The notes: a model not told the origin generated them from the sequence alone. Counted from the stretch's first letter, positions 32,720 through 43,865 are shown. The stretch: 64,000 bases of DNA from Agrypnia vestita (GCA_016648135.1 JADDOH010003938.1:186001-250000), one strand, 5' to 3'. Program-made: numbers and translations.

Positions 32720-34030
32720 AAACATTAATAGCCTCGCAAGACTATATTCCTGATTTAATTATGAGCCGAAAATGTTCAAGCAATTATGACCATAGCTATG
32801 GACAAAGTCAACATCTAAGTTTGCACTTTTTTCCAATATTTCTGACTTATTTTTTGTAAAACGTTGGACTACCATTACAGTAACTTATATTGAATGGGAA
32901 AAATTCATTCCCTTTGTGGTGGCCCAAGACACCCACACACACGCCCGTGTAATGAGGTACCGCATACGCTACATCGAAAACGGCAGGTCGTCGCCCTCGA
33001 TACAAAGGCCGAGGCAAGAACACTGAGGACAGCAAACAGACGACAAAGTAAGCCGGACCAATGACCGAGTACAAAGGCAATGTATAGCAGGGGGCACGGA
33101 GACTCGCACAGAGACGGAACTCGCCTTGCTGATCTAAACTAAATATCTACACGTGCGGCCGAGAAAAGACGAAATCATAATAACCCCGAGCCTTTGTTCT
33201 GGATCACTATATAAGCCGGCGCCTGCAGAGCCGAGTATCTCACTCGCCCAGTGTCATTCATACGGCAAAGCGCTCCCCGATCGAAGCCTCACTTTTCGGG
33301 AAGCCACCTACCGAGCGAAAGCTCTCGTCATTTATCGATTCATTATTGTGTACCTATAATTATTGTACTTGTAACTTCTGTCATTATTACATTCCAATAA
33401 ATACTATTCAAACACCGCGACTTTTACATCATCAACAACAGCAGAGATCTCCGACTCTACAAACGGAGTGGTGACCCTTGAGTTCAACTCTATCCAAAGC
33501 CGGAGGGCTCATCTACCTCCAAAGTGGTAACCCCGACGCAAAAGGACACGTACCTTCACCAAAGAGGAGCAGATTCAACCGTGCGAGTTCTCCACATCTA
33601 CGTCTAGTCCACCTCCAAAGTGGCGACCCTGAGGCACAAAGAACACGCACCTTCAACTTCGACCCCGACGTGAAGGGCCTTCACCGCAGCAGTCGGAAGT
33701 CACCTCCAAACCTTTAATACAAGTCAAATAAAATAATAAAAACCTACCCATTTCAATTGGAAATCTGCAAGGTTTTTATCATTTTATTTAACTTGTATTG
33801 AAACGAATGAATTTTTCGTAATCGATATAAGTTACTGTAATAATAATTCAACGTTTTGTAAAAAAATAAGTCAGAAATATTTAAAAACAAAATGCAAACT
33901 TTGATATTGCGTAACTCCATAACTATTGATATTAGGTCATGGCTGCTTGAACATTTTCAACTCATAATTAAGGCAGGAATATAGTCCTACGAGGTTATTA
34001 ATGTTTTCCAAACACCTGTACCTGTAAATC
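32720..34030. mobile_element. Hairpin element split by an LTR-like insertion
   Basis: The left arm is 32720-32914 and the right arm 33715-34030, both with the family words TCTGACTTATTTTTTGTAAA and ATTGATATTAGGTCATGG. The join AAATTCATTCCCTTTAAT, continuous in the copy at 35176-35961, is broken exactly by the insertion at 32915-33710. Confidence 0.82.
32915..33710 (+). mobile_element. LTR-like insertion with iterated PBS-like 3' end
   Basis: CCTT(T) is duplicated at 32911 and 33711. It starts TGTGGTGGCCCAAGACACCC. A TATA-like CACTATATAAGCC (33206) precedes initiator-like TCACTCGCCCAGTG, and a poly(A) signal lies in CCAATAAATAC (near 33400). The 3' 250 bp contain three copies of a module like CCTCCAAAGTGGCGACCC (near 33463, 33530 and 33615), then end in CACCTCCAAA. 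In LTR elements TGGTGACCC-type sequence follows the LTR as primer-binding site. The ends are not canonical TG...CA, so this is an LTR-like element rather than a proven solo LTR. Confidence 0.65.
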
Positions 34031-34084
34031 AAAGTACCAAAAGTAAAGTTTTTTTTAGAGGCGTAGAACTTTAAAATGAAATAA

Positions 34085-34615
34085 AATATAAAAATAGTAA
34101 CCCATAAAAACCAAGTTTTTATTATATTCCCTTTCTTTGTAAAATATAACAACAATTAAAGACGAATTAAAACATATAACATAACACTAAACTTACAGTA
34201 ATTTAACATATTTCTAAAATGTCCGATGTTTTGAGCTTTGATAAGACACTTCATCTTTGAAGATTAAATTCTAAAAACATTTGTCAGTCAATTTAGATTT
34301 TCGACATTCGTAGTGAAGTACCTATTATGCATACCGACGGAGTAATTCAAATTTTGAAAATATTCCGCGACGTTATCGGGCCGCCGTAATCAAACTTTTC
34401 TAATGATTCCAATTTGAAAAAACCAATAAAATTTCTAAAAATTCGAAATTATACTATAATTATTAATTTTTTTAACGACAATTTGATAGATCTTCTTGAT
34501 CGTCGCCACGAGTCTACTTGCCAAGTTTCAGCTCGATTGGATCACGGGAAAAGGGTCAAAAATCGATCCAAAATTTTTGTTGACGGCAAGCAAGCAGACG
34601 CCACGAAATAAAGGT
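34085..34615 (+). repeat. Dispersed repeat, GATCGTCGCCACGAG family, copy 2
   Basis: It matches 8785-9065, from CCATAAAAACCAAGTTTTTA through GATCGTCGCCACGAG to AAGCAAGCAGACGCCACGA. Confidence 0.65.
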
Positions 34616-34979
34616 AATATAAAGGGAGTAAAAATCGTGGTAATGACTATGGTACAGGATTTATTGGAAAGATAAATTTATGCCATTAGTATTTAAATAC
34701 AGGTTGTTATTTTAGAGGTTTTTTCGAATTCGCAACACTTTTTCCAGCGACAGTTGATTTGTGCCCAGTTTAGTTTGCCATTTTTTTTAGTTTACGATGA
34801 AAAGACTTACGCCAGAATAACGCACGCAAATTGTGCAATTTATTCCGAAAATCGTGGTATCGTAATCATATTTAAACACTAATGGTATAAAATTATCTTT
34901 CCAATAACTAAAGCCGTTTTCTGTGTGTTTTATTTGATTTTAAAGTTCTGTATCTCTAAAAAACAAACTATATTATAAT

Positions 34980-35155
34980 AAAAAAAATAGTAATCAATAT
35001 AAAGTTACTGGATAGTTCAACGTATTGTAAAAAAATAAGTCACAAATTTTGAAAATAAAATGCAAACTTATGGCTACTTGAGTATTTTCGTCTCATAATC
35101 AAGGCAGGAATATAGTCCTAGGAATATATGAATGTTTTCCAAATAAACCTGTATA
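34980..35155. repeat. Hairpin-family arm
   Basis: It contains CATAATCAAGGCAGGAATAT and ends AAACCTGTATA beside the start of the next copy. Confidence 0.65.
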
Positions 35156-35961
35156 TACAGGGTGTAGCAGAGCTATTGCTTGCCCGACGTAAATTGGCGT
35201 GCGGCGAATTTGGAACTAAAACCCGCCCCGCCCGCACCCGCCCTTTCATTCAGTTCAATTTCGGGAGCTGTGACATCTTGATTATCAATATACACTCAAT
35301 TATTATTTCCAAAACACTCCGGGATGGTGCAAGAACAATTGCCAATGAAGTATTAAAGTTTTGCGAAGCTGAAAAAGCAAATAATGGACCGATATTACCG
35401 TTTGACAGATGAGCGGCCGCCATTACTAATTTGTTTCTTTAGTGTTGCCCGACCAAATTTCTATTAAAGGCTCTGACACCGGTCACCGGACATTCTGTAC
35501 ATTATGTATTGTGTAATAAATTTACACCATGGCAACTTCTGTTACGCGACAGGGACGCCCTCCCTCGCACGCCAATTTATAGTGCATTCTAGTCCACAAT
35601 ACTATATATGCGACAAAAGTTTGTAATTTTTTTCAATATTTCTGACGTATTTTTGATAAACTTAGATTATCCAAACCAAAAAGTAGACTATCTTTACAGT
35701 AAGTTACATCTAATACGAAAAATTCATTCCCTTTAATAAAAGTCAAATAAAATAATAAAAACCTTCCAATTCCAATTGGAATTTTTTCAGGGTTTTTATT
35801 ATTTTATTTAACTTGTAAGTTACTGCAATGATGCAAACTTTGATATTGCATAACTCCCTAACTATTGATATTAGGTCATGGTTGCTTGAACATTTTCGAT
35901 TCATAATCAAGGCAGGAATCCACCTGTAAAATATTGTGGAATAACTTTGTTACAGCCTGTA
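35156..35961. mobile_element. Hairpin element with a MITE nested in it
   Basis: It starts TACAGGGTGTAGCAGAGCTA and ends TTACAGCCTGTA. A TA-flanked MITE (35176-35589) splits GAGCTA|GTCCACAATAC. The centre has the AATAAAAACC / GGTTTTTATT palindrome around CTTCCAATTCCAATTGGAA. Confidence 0.82.
35176..35589 (+). mobile_element. TA-flanked MITE with transposase start, copy 2
   Basis: Inverted relative to 4056-4512 and 414 bp long, with TA on both sides. The coding remnant reads SKTLRDGARTIANEVL then CEAEKANNGPILPFD with no stop, but ATG has become ATT. The two copies are damaged at different points, consistent with a shared ancestral exon. Confidence 0.75.
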
Positions 35962-36544
35962 TAAATGTAAGTAGTTAGTCGGTTTTCGAATTTCGCTTTC
36001 CCTCGGATATCTCATCGCAAGTAAAATAGAAAAACAATATGAATCGAAGGGCTCGAAATGATCTGGAGCAAACCAGAATAATGTATCATTTCGTGGGATT
36101 CTCGCACGTATAACTCCAGCCCATGATATTATTTATATGTATTACAGTTCCTGTTCGTCATTTTGTAATTAATACGGAATCCTGCACCTTCTCGCTTACT
36201 GGATGGTATTATTGATCCTCAATCGAAGAAATCAATTCACTATGTAGCGACAAAGAAAAGCACCATGCTTTCAACATGGGTTTAATTATTATTTAACAAA
36301 CTACCGGTCAAAGCTATAGGTTACTAACATTACCTGTAGTAGTTGAAATGTAAATATATAGTTTTTGAAGTTATACTTCTTTTGGCGCATTCAGGTTTTT
36401 TTTTTATTGCAACGTATTTATTGTAGCAGAAATGCGATACCAGAATTAAAGACACCATATTCACTTTTTGTCAGCTATCAGATTCTGTATACATGCAAGT
36501 TCAAGAATGTTTCAATCATTTTTACTCCATTTCTTTTAACTCAT

Positions 36545-36850
36545 AGCGTCTGCTTGTCTTCTTGTCGGCTTGTCTGTTTGTCTGTCGAAAAAACTTTGGA
36601 TCGATTTTTAACCCTTTTCCCGTGATCCAATCGAGCTGAAACTTTAAAGGCAGACTCGTGGCGACAATAAAAATGATCTAATAAATTTTCGTTTAAAAAA
36701 TTTAATAAATAATAATAAAAAATTTAATATCTACAGTATAATTTTGGATTTTTAAAAATTTTAACGATTCATACATTGTTTAATTTTCGAGCCCGACGCG
36801 CGGAGTAGGCGCAAAACCTGTTTCAATGAGAAAGGGAGTATAATAAAAAT
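36545..36850 (-). repeat. Dispersed repeat, GATCGTCGCCACGAG family, inverted copy
   Basis: It contains TGGATCGATTTTTAACCC, CCAATCGAGCTGAAACTTT and CTCGTGGCGAC, the complement of the family words at 8785 and 34085, near a CTTGTCTGTTTGTCTGTCG run. Confidence 0.65.
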
Positions 36851-37053
36851 TTGTTTTTGTGGGTTAGTTTTTAAGAAAGTTTTCTCCCTAATTATTTAAA
36901 TACATACCTATTCAGTTTTAATTCTTTTTACGAAACTCGATAAAATAACCGACAATGATCGGTGCATATTTTTAAAACTTAATACTTTGAGCGTCGTTAA
37001 TGTATACGTTTGACTTTATTTTAGAAACTTCTATCGCGCGTACTTAATTACAC

Positions 37054-37109
37054 TAGCCGGCAAACATTTTGAAATTTTACGGCGTGGTGGGGGGAAGTTT
37101 GCGCATGTA
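37054..37109. repeat. CCGGCAAAC MITE, left fragment
   Basis: TAGCCGGCAAACATTTTGAA to GTTTGCGCATGTA matches the first 56 bp of 40736-40877 and stops at the TA where the pogo-like element begins. Confidence 0.75.
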
Positions 37110-38872
37110 GGGTGATTTCGCCAGTGTTCCGGCCACCTTCAGTAGTCGGCCACCAATTACTTCAACTTGAATAAACTTGACACTCGCAATATAATTCAAC
37201 AATATTTTTGAATGCTAAGAAGTCGGCCACTATTCCGTGAAAGAAACACAAAACTGCACCATCTTGTGTTTATTTTATGTATCATTTAAGTACACACAAA
37301 AAAAATGCCGGTGATTATGAGCTATCAATTTTGATTCTGGTTTTTCGAAAACATCATTAAGAAAATTTTCAAACTTTAAGTAGAAATTTAATTAATTTGT
37401 TTGCACTGTATAAGTAGCATTTATTGGCAAAAACATGAACTAAATTTACGAGTTAAAATGATAAAACAAACATTTTCAATATTTTTATGTTGAAACTCGT
37501 GCGGCCGGTTACTGGGACAATTTTTTCCACAAAATCCAGTGGTCGGCCGGGGCGGCCGACTACTGGCGGCGAATATTGGGCTTATTTTTGTCTCTCACAC
37601 TGTTAATGATACAAAATTTGCTAAGATTTTATGTGTTATGTTAGTGAAAATAGCACTACTATCTAATAGCCAGTGGTCGGCCGCTAGTTACCACACTGAT
37701 AATATGTTTTTTTTAACTTAAAAGTGTGGGGCCGCCAACTGGTTGACGTGTTAAAATTAATGTATCATTAGTCGGCCATGCAGCGTCTTAGGACGGTTTT
37801 GGTAGATGAAATTTATCTTTTATCATCCTAATGTTAACTAAATATAGAAATTATTAATTTTGTATCAATGGCGACTAAAACTAAAATACGTTTTTCATCT
37901 GTTTACTGATGATAGCCTTCAAAAAGCCCTTTAAGCAGTAAGAGAAGGGAAAAAACACGCGCAGCTTGTCAGAAATTGTTTGGAAATTGATGTTCCTAAG
38001 GCAAAATTGCAGGACCGCATCAAGGGATGGGTATTGGAAAAAACACGTCAAATTGAACAAAATCACTTTATATCGTTATCCGACGAAAACAAAATTGTTG
38101 AACAGTTAATAGCATTAGCAACATGTCATTTTCCTCTAAAAAACAAAAACTCCTACTACTGTGCAGCAAATTGTGAAGACAGAAAAAATAAAAACAACTT
38201 TCTAAGATGAGAAACCGGGACAAATATGGAATTTATTATCCATACGCCGGCCAGAATTGCGGAAAGCATTATTAGCGCGTAGGTACTAGGAATACGCAAA
38301 TTATATAAGAAATTGGTTTAAGAACTTGAAAACCCATCTAATAGAAAACAATGATGAAGATGTATTAGAAGACCTTAATCGGATTATTAATGGAGATGAA
38401 AGGGGCTTTACATACAACAAAAATGCCCAATCGTAAAAATAATTCTCTTTCTAGTTTCTAGTATGTGATTATTAGTGTATTTTAAACGTACCTATGAACA
38501 AATTGAGACAATTTATCGAAAAGCTTAAAAGGATTTATGTACAAATTGAAAAAAAAATGCCTGTATAGCGCAAATTTCTAAAGGACGTCTGGCGGCCCTG
38601 AGCTAAAATCTGATGGTCGACTACTGAAGCATTGGTGGCCGACAACTGATGCATAGGTGACTGACTACTGGCAAAACAGCCATTTTTCATTAAAATGTTA
38701 TTTTAATTTTTATGGTTAGGCTGATTTTAAAAATGAATACATATATAATAAAAATAAACTCCCTGTTCTTTAATATACACGTGTTTTTCTAAACCACCTT
38801 TCAAAAATGAACTTACAATGATATTCCAAAGATGAATTTTTTTTAAATGGCCGACTACTAGCACAATCAACC
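37110..38872 (+). mobile_element. Second pogo-like element, decayed
   Basis: TA (37108-37109 and 38873-38874) flanks imperfect inverted ends GGGTGATTTCGCCAGTGTTC and GGTTGATTGTGCTAGTAGTC. At least 12 copies of a CCAGTRGTCGGCC-like motif occur on both strands: 37121, 37140, 37220, 37503, 37536, 37553, 37670, 37730, 37768, 38615, 38637, 38657 and 38849. The start GGGTGATT resembles that of the element at 21822. Confidence 0.8.
37895..38440 (+). pseudogene. Pogo-like transposase N-terminal remnant
   Basis: It reads YTDDSLQKAL, stop, AVREGKKHAQLVRNCLEID then VPKAKLQDRIKGW, a Psq-type helix-turn-helix. DENKIVEQLIALATCHFPL, the start of the CENP-B-type domain, follows. After a gap comes NWFKNLKTHLIENNDEDVLE, then DLNRIINGDERGF, matching the pogo segment that carries the first catalytic Asp. 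Stops and deletions are many. Nothing of the rest of the catalytic domain is left. Confidence 0.8.
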
Positions 38873-38991
38873 TACAGTTGCCGGCAAACTTCTTGAAATT
38901 TTTTGGCGTAGTGGGGGAATGCGCCGAAAACAAAATTTGGGTCTCGTTGATGGAATGGATGAATGAATGAAGAAGTTTGCCGGTAACTGTA
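38873..38991. mobile_element. CCGGCAAAC MITE, short complete copy
   Basis: TACAGTTGCCGGCAAACTTC and GAAGTTTGCCGGTAACTGTA are inverted ends of a 119-bp element; the interior has ATGAATGAATGA. Confidence 0.78.
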
Positions 38992-39369
38992 CCTGAGTAC
39001 ATGCACGAATTTTTTATGTAAATTTAGATTATTGACTGTTCGGCTTCGTACAATTTTCCATTTCGAACCCCGTTGAGTCGACTCAACGACACAGGTACAA
39101 GAACACGATTGGAATAGATACCTACTGTCGCTGGTATCATTCCTCCTAACTCCACCAGCACACCTGCGACAGATATACAAGTATTTTAATAATGCAGATG
39201 TCAGTTGAACTGAATTATCCGGATGCGCTATATTCTTTGTTATATGGATGCGCTCGCGCTCACTGGCTCACTCAGTTCGACTTAAACACTCCTCTTTCGA
39301 AGGATTGGGGAGGAGTAACTGCGTGGAATATGAAGGTAGAAAGGTTTTGATAAAACATTTTCAATCGCA

Positions 39370-39729
39370 CCACATTAATTATTTGGATCGCCGCTTCCCC
39401 GCGCCCCCGCGAGGCGCAGTCCGCCGCCGCCGGTCCGCTCGCTGCCCGTAGCCCGTACCGAGTATCGACACCGACAGTCACCAGCGGAAGGTTCGTGGGG
39501 CCGCGCGCCGCGTTATCCGCGTTCCGCGAAACTGGTCGCGCTATCCGCCGTTCTTCACCCGCTGTGTACATTAGTCGTGACGTGTAAATAACCTTTAAAA
39601 ATCCAAGCGAGATAAATGCGTTATCTAAGAAATCGAAAGATAAAAACATGCTCACTAAGGTTGGAACCCGCCTCACTCGAGCCCGTGCGGAGTGTTGTTC
39701 AGTGATAAAACGTATTTAAATTGCGCGAC
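39370..39729 (+). promoter_or_regulatory. GC-rich promoter and leader of the GIPC gene
   Basis: This is the most CpG-rich stretch of the window (for example GCGAGGCGCAGTCCGCCGCC). It ends at the coding start of the exon at 39730. No TATA box stands out, which would suit a housekeeping-type promoter. The transcription start cannot be fixed from sequence. Confidence 0.55.
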
Positions 39730-39987
39730 ATGTCGTTATTCAAGAAGAAAGCGCCCCGGGCCCCGATTCCCAAAATCGAGGAAGTGCCGAAAAGTCAGGG
39801 CAACGGGGTGAACAAGCAAGTGGAGAATAGCGCCCCCAGGCCCAACGAGCCGAGCGTGCAGAGGCCGCAGCTGGTGTTCAACTGTCAGCAGGCGCACGGC
39901 AGTCCGCTGGGCCGCATCTCGGGCTTCTCCAACGTCAAGGAACTTTACCAGAAGATCGCGGACTGCTATGACTTCCCCGCGGACGAT
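39730..39987 (+). CDS. GIPC/kermit PDZ adaptor, first coding exon
   Basis: The ATG at 39730 opens 86 codons ending at GAT|GTGAGT, a phase-0 donor. An upstream in-frame TTG at 39721 is not the start. The first 45 residues ([20 protein letters not shown] and on) are basic and proline-rich. Residues 46-86 contain [20 protein letters not shown] then [19 protein letters not shown], the conserved GH1 stretch that precedes the PDZ domain in GIPC proteins. GIPC binds receptor C-termini and myosin VI during endocytic transport; the Drosophila member is called kermit. The PDZ and GH2 exons were not found to the right, so the gene probably runs beyond 64000. The exon is GC-rich, unlike its surroundings. 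Confidence 0.93.
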
Positions 39988-40735
39988 GTGAGTTCTCACG
40001 CGCAGTAACGCGATATTAATATAATTATAGCTGGTACACAATTCAACAACGTTAATGCTGTTTGCGACAAACTAGCTCCGAGAGATTAAACTTTATTTAT
40101 TTAATACAAAAAAGTAAGATAACCTCAAAAACTTTGTGTTAAGTTTCGTATTTTAAAAATAATATTTATTATCTAATATCTACGTAAATGTTTCAACTTG
40201 GCTGAAATTGATATTCATAGGCACAACCCGGAATCGTGAACTATATGTCCATTCAAAATAACTCGGGGTTAAAGAGCTAGTAAAAAAAGAATATTCTAAT
40301 AAAAAACGTTGGAACTAGCTACTGTCCTATTTGTACTCGTCAAGCAGCTGGTCGTGTACCTTAAGCTGCTAGAATTATGAACTATTTATTATCTTTATGC
40401 ATTTGGGTCAATAGCTGATCTCCATAAGTGTATGCATCTTATTCACTATACCTTAATTAGTGAGTCAAATATTACTAATGTAAAACCTAAGATCGAAATT
40501 GCTACGTACCGACTGATTACGCGAGACTGTCGATTGTCTCGTCGAAACATTATTTATTTAATTGTAATCAATTAATACCTACCTACCTACTCAAAAATTC
40601 ATACTTGACAAAGAATGCGCGATAAGAAGGCTTTGTCCAATTGATCTGAATCATTGGATTAATATTCGATAGGTTATATTCTTAAAATCCGAGTCATAGC
40701 TATATGTGAAATGGAATGTAGGTACAGTACCTACC

Positions 40736-40877
40736 TAGCCGGCAAACATCTTAAAATTTTACGGCGTAGTGGGGGGAAGTTTGCGCATGTACCATTCCAC
40801 AAAAGAGACCCAAATTTTGTCTTCTGCGCATTCCCCCACTGCGCCAAAGAATTTAAAGAAGTTTGCCGGCAACTGTA
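40736..40877. mobile_element. CCGGCAAAC MITE, complete copy
   Basis: It runs from TAGCCGGCAAACATCTTA to AAGTTTGCCGGCAACTGTA, with imperfect inverted halves that include GGGGGAATGCGC-type words. Confidence 0.8.
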
Positions 40878-40977
40878 CTTGTATGATTGTTGTTTGAATG
40901 TAACGTTGATCGTAACTAATTATTATTTATAATTTGGCGAACATTCTCTGTACTTACACTAGAGACTAAAGCTCTAA

Positions 40978-41102
40978 GGGCTCGTTGCATCAATTCGGTT
41001 TATAGCAATCTTTCGATTTTTGTGTTTTCCACCAATCAAGAAATCCGTTTTCGTAAAAATCCATAGTTTTTATAATCCATCCAATGATGATACAACCAGC
41101 CC
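40978..41102. mobile_element. Harbinger-like MITE 1 of a tandem pair
   Basis: GGGCTCGTTGCATCAA and TTGATACAACCAGCCC-type ends are flanked by TAA (40975-40977, 41103-41105). The interior has CCACCAATCA. Confidence 0.82.
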
Positions 41103-41105
41103 TAA

Positions 41106-41242
41106 GGACTGGTTGTATCATCATTGTTTTGTAGTAATCAAAGATGTATTTTTACGAAGATAGGTTGTTTGATTGGTGGAAAACGCAAAAATCCACGCTT
41201 TAAACGAACGATTACTATAACCCATGTTGATACAACCTGCTC
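41106..41242. mobile_element. Harbinger-like MITE 2 of a tandem pair
   Basis: It starts GGACTGGTTGTATCATC right after the TAA that closes MITE 1 and ends GATACAACCTGCTC before another TAA. The two therefore share one target triplet. Confidence 0.82.
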
Positions 41243-41249
41243 TAAATCA

Positions 41250-42285
41250 CAAATACCAATTACAGTTAGAATCTAATACCCAACACACAATCACAATAAT
41301 CTCATCAGTAATACCTACCTACTAGTTTTCAGGATAATAGTATTGAAACGCTGTGAATATTTTTTGTGCGGTTGTCATTATCCCCTACGTCACGGATGCA
41401 CGAAGCTATTGATGTCACCAGGATGTTGTGATGATGTCAAGTTATCGATTTGAAAAAATAATTTTGAAATAAATAATATAATTTAAAATATTTATTTTGC
41501 GCAATACTTTTGAGCCCGCCTCACTTGTTTATTATGCATTATCGAAATTCATCTTGATCTACTGTGATTGTATTAATTAATTTATTATGCAGGCTGTTTC
41601 GTATCTCGTAGCAAAAACTTCGGAGGAGTCTTCTTTATTTAATTTTGAATACAAAATATTATTTACACTTTGAGTGAAATGTCGACGGTTACCGAGATAA
41701 GCTACATCAAAGTTTGAATTTATTGAAATATTTTTTGCTTATTTTCTGTACGTGAATTTATTGGTATTGTTGATTTATTTCGCTCACTTTGAAAAATCGA
41801 AATTAGTCCATCCGTTCCTTACTCTCCGTTCCCTCCCGCATAATCTAATTTGATTTGATGCGAGTGAAAGAAATCAAGATGATGGACAAAAAAGTGTTAT
41901 GGTTCAGTCACGATGTTTATTTATATTTTATTATTTCGAGTAAAATTAATTTCCATGCAGCCCAAGATTTCGATATAATATAATTGACTGTGAAAGAAAA
42001 GTTCAATTTTATTTATATAATATTAATTTATATAATAATTAATAGGCGCATCTTTTAGTTTTTTCGCTATATTTTTAATTAAGTTTATATAAAAAGTTAA
42101 TTACTCGTATACTTCTTCAATCAAGAATAGTCGTATACCTACTTACTTGATTGTCCGACGTTGTGAAATTGGTATTTAATTATAACCACGACTGACAACT
42201 ATATTATTCTCAATTCGGCCAACAACTAATGGTACCTACACTAGAAACTTAACCTCCAATCAGTCACCAATCATCATTACAATAT
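41250..42285. other. Presumed GIPC intron, nothing recognised
   Basis: AT-rich sequence; a stretch at 41590-41760 has wording distantly like a hairpin-family arm. Confidence 0.4.
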
Positions 42286-42288
42286 TGA

Positions 42289-42527
42289 GGGGTATAAAAG
42301 CAAAGGCAAATCCAAAAAAAAATTAATGCAGTCATGGAGTATCATTAATTTAAAAGTCGAGATTTTATAGGAAATATAGTCTGTAAATATATAGAAAACT
42401 CGATTTTGGAAGGGATAGCTACATAAAATCTATATTTCAGTACATTCTAAATTAGTAACCCTCGCTGACTGCATTCAAAACATTTATTTTTATTTTTTGG
42501 ATATTTCTGCATTTCCTTTTATACCCC
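42289..42527. mobile_element. GGGGTATAAAAG-ended MITE
   Basis: GGGGTATAAAAG at the left and CTTTTATACCCC at the right are inverted, and further inverted words (TTGGAT, AATGCAGTCA) continue inward for about 60 bp. The ends mimic TATA boxes but there is no evidence of promoter use. Confidence 0.75.
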
Positions 42528-43270
42528 ATAATTGAACACCAAACACAATCGTAGCCGGATAGACTACGAATTATGTTTTTTGATGGGGTTGGTCGTAATT
42601 ATTAAAATAAATAAATAATTTAAAATGTGTACACCACATGAATGCCATTATTAAATTACAAGTACGATTATTATTAATCTCATAAGTTCCCAAATTTGTT
42701 AATATACTTTCTTCAGAGACACTCGAAACCAGACCCCGAACCGTTTTAAACAGGGTGATTCTCGTATTCGACTAAACTTTTTTTTAAATTCAGCCATCCT
42801 CTCTGCTAAAACCTCTTTTTTAAACTAAATTCTCTAATTTCCGTCATGTTTCAAAATGGCGACTATGCAAAAAATGTGACTCCGTTTGTATTGCTCCAAG
42901 AGAAAAATAAGTACCCTTTTATTCCTGAAGGCCGGATGGAATTTTATTTTATAATTAATTATAGAATTTATTATTTCTATTCTATGCTTATATTATCTAC
43001 AGAATTTCGAATATCTTATTATTGATTATTATTATTATCTTAAATTTGATTATCTTATCCACGGAATAATGCAATAAGCAAAAAAGCGATAAATGGCCGT
43101 CGTGAAACAATATATTATGACTCGCAAAGTACGGGCTAACAATAAAATCAGGATGTGCGAAGTAGTTTCTAACCGAAACAATATTCAACATTCCACCCTG
43201 ATTTTATAAATTCCTCCATGTTTGTTCAACCCCAGAATAAACTGATAGGTACGACACAGCGATATCAATT

Positions 43271-43865
43271 TTATTAAATGTACCTTACATAGATATTTAT
43301 TTTTATAGCTAACTAACTAATTAACCATCACGCTGTTTTCCATAGGGGTAGTAGGTTATTAAATGTACCTTACATAGATATGTATTTTTATAGCTAACTA
43401 AATAACTAACCATCACGCTGTTTTCCAGAGGGGTAGTAGGTTATTAAATGTACCTTACATAGATATGTATTTTTATAGCTAACTAAATAACTAACCATCA
43501 CGCTGTTTTCCAGAGGGGTAGTAGGTTATTAAATGTACCTTACATAGATATGTATTTTTATAGCTAACTAACTAATTAACCATCACGCTGTTTTCCATAG
43601 GGGTAGTAGGTTATTAAATGTACCTTACATAGATATGTATTTTTATAGCTAACTAAATAACTAACCATCACGCTGTTTTCCAGAGGGGTAGTAGGTTATT
43701 AAATGTACCTTACATAGATATGTATTTTTATAGCTAACTAAATAACTAACCATCACGCTGTTTTCCAGAGGGGTAGTAGGTTATTAAATGTACCTTACAT
43801 AGATATGTATTTTTATAGCTAACAAACTAACCATCGCGCTGTTTCCCAGAGGGGTAGGTAGAGAG
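43271..43865. repeat. 85-bp tandem array with three-unit higher order
   Basis: Seven units begin with TTATTAAATGTACC at 43271, 43356, 43441, 43526, 43611, 43696 and 43781, exactly 85 bp apart. Two variants alternate: A (AACTAATTAACC, CCATAGGGG) and B (AAATAACTAACC, CCAGAGGGG). Their order is A-B-B-A-B-B and then a diverged end unit. The sequence after the array (to about 43990) is shared with 62210-62315. Confidence 0.93.

Noticed and set aside
33153..33717. Plus-strand frames of 68 and 79 codons
   Set aside because: Both lie in the LTR-like insertion and follow its promoter and repeated modules.
39272..39676. 134-codon minus-strand frame over the GC-rich leader
   Set aside because: It is antisense to the GIPC leader, an effect of low stop density in GC-rich DNA; no domain is visible.
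43271..43865. CRISPR-like regular repeats
   Set aside because: The 85-bp units are head-to-tail with no unique spacers, and the genome is eukaryotic.
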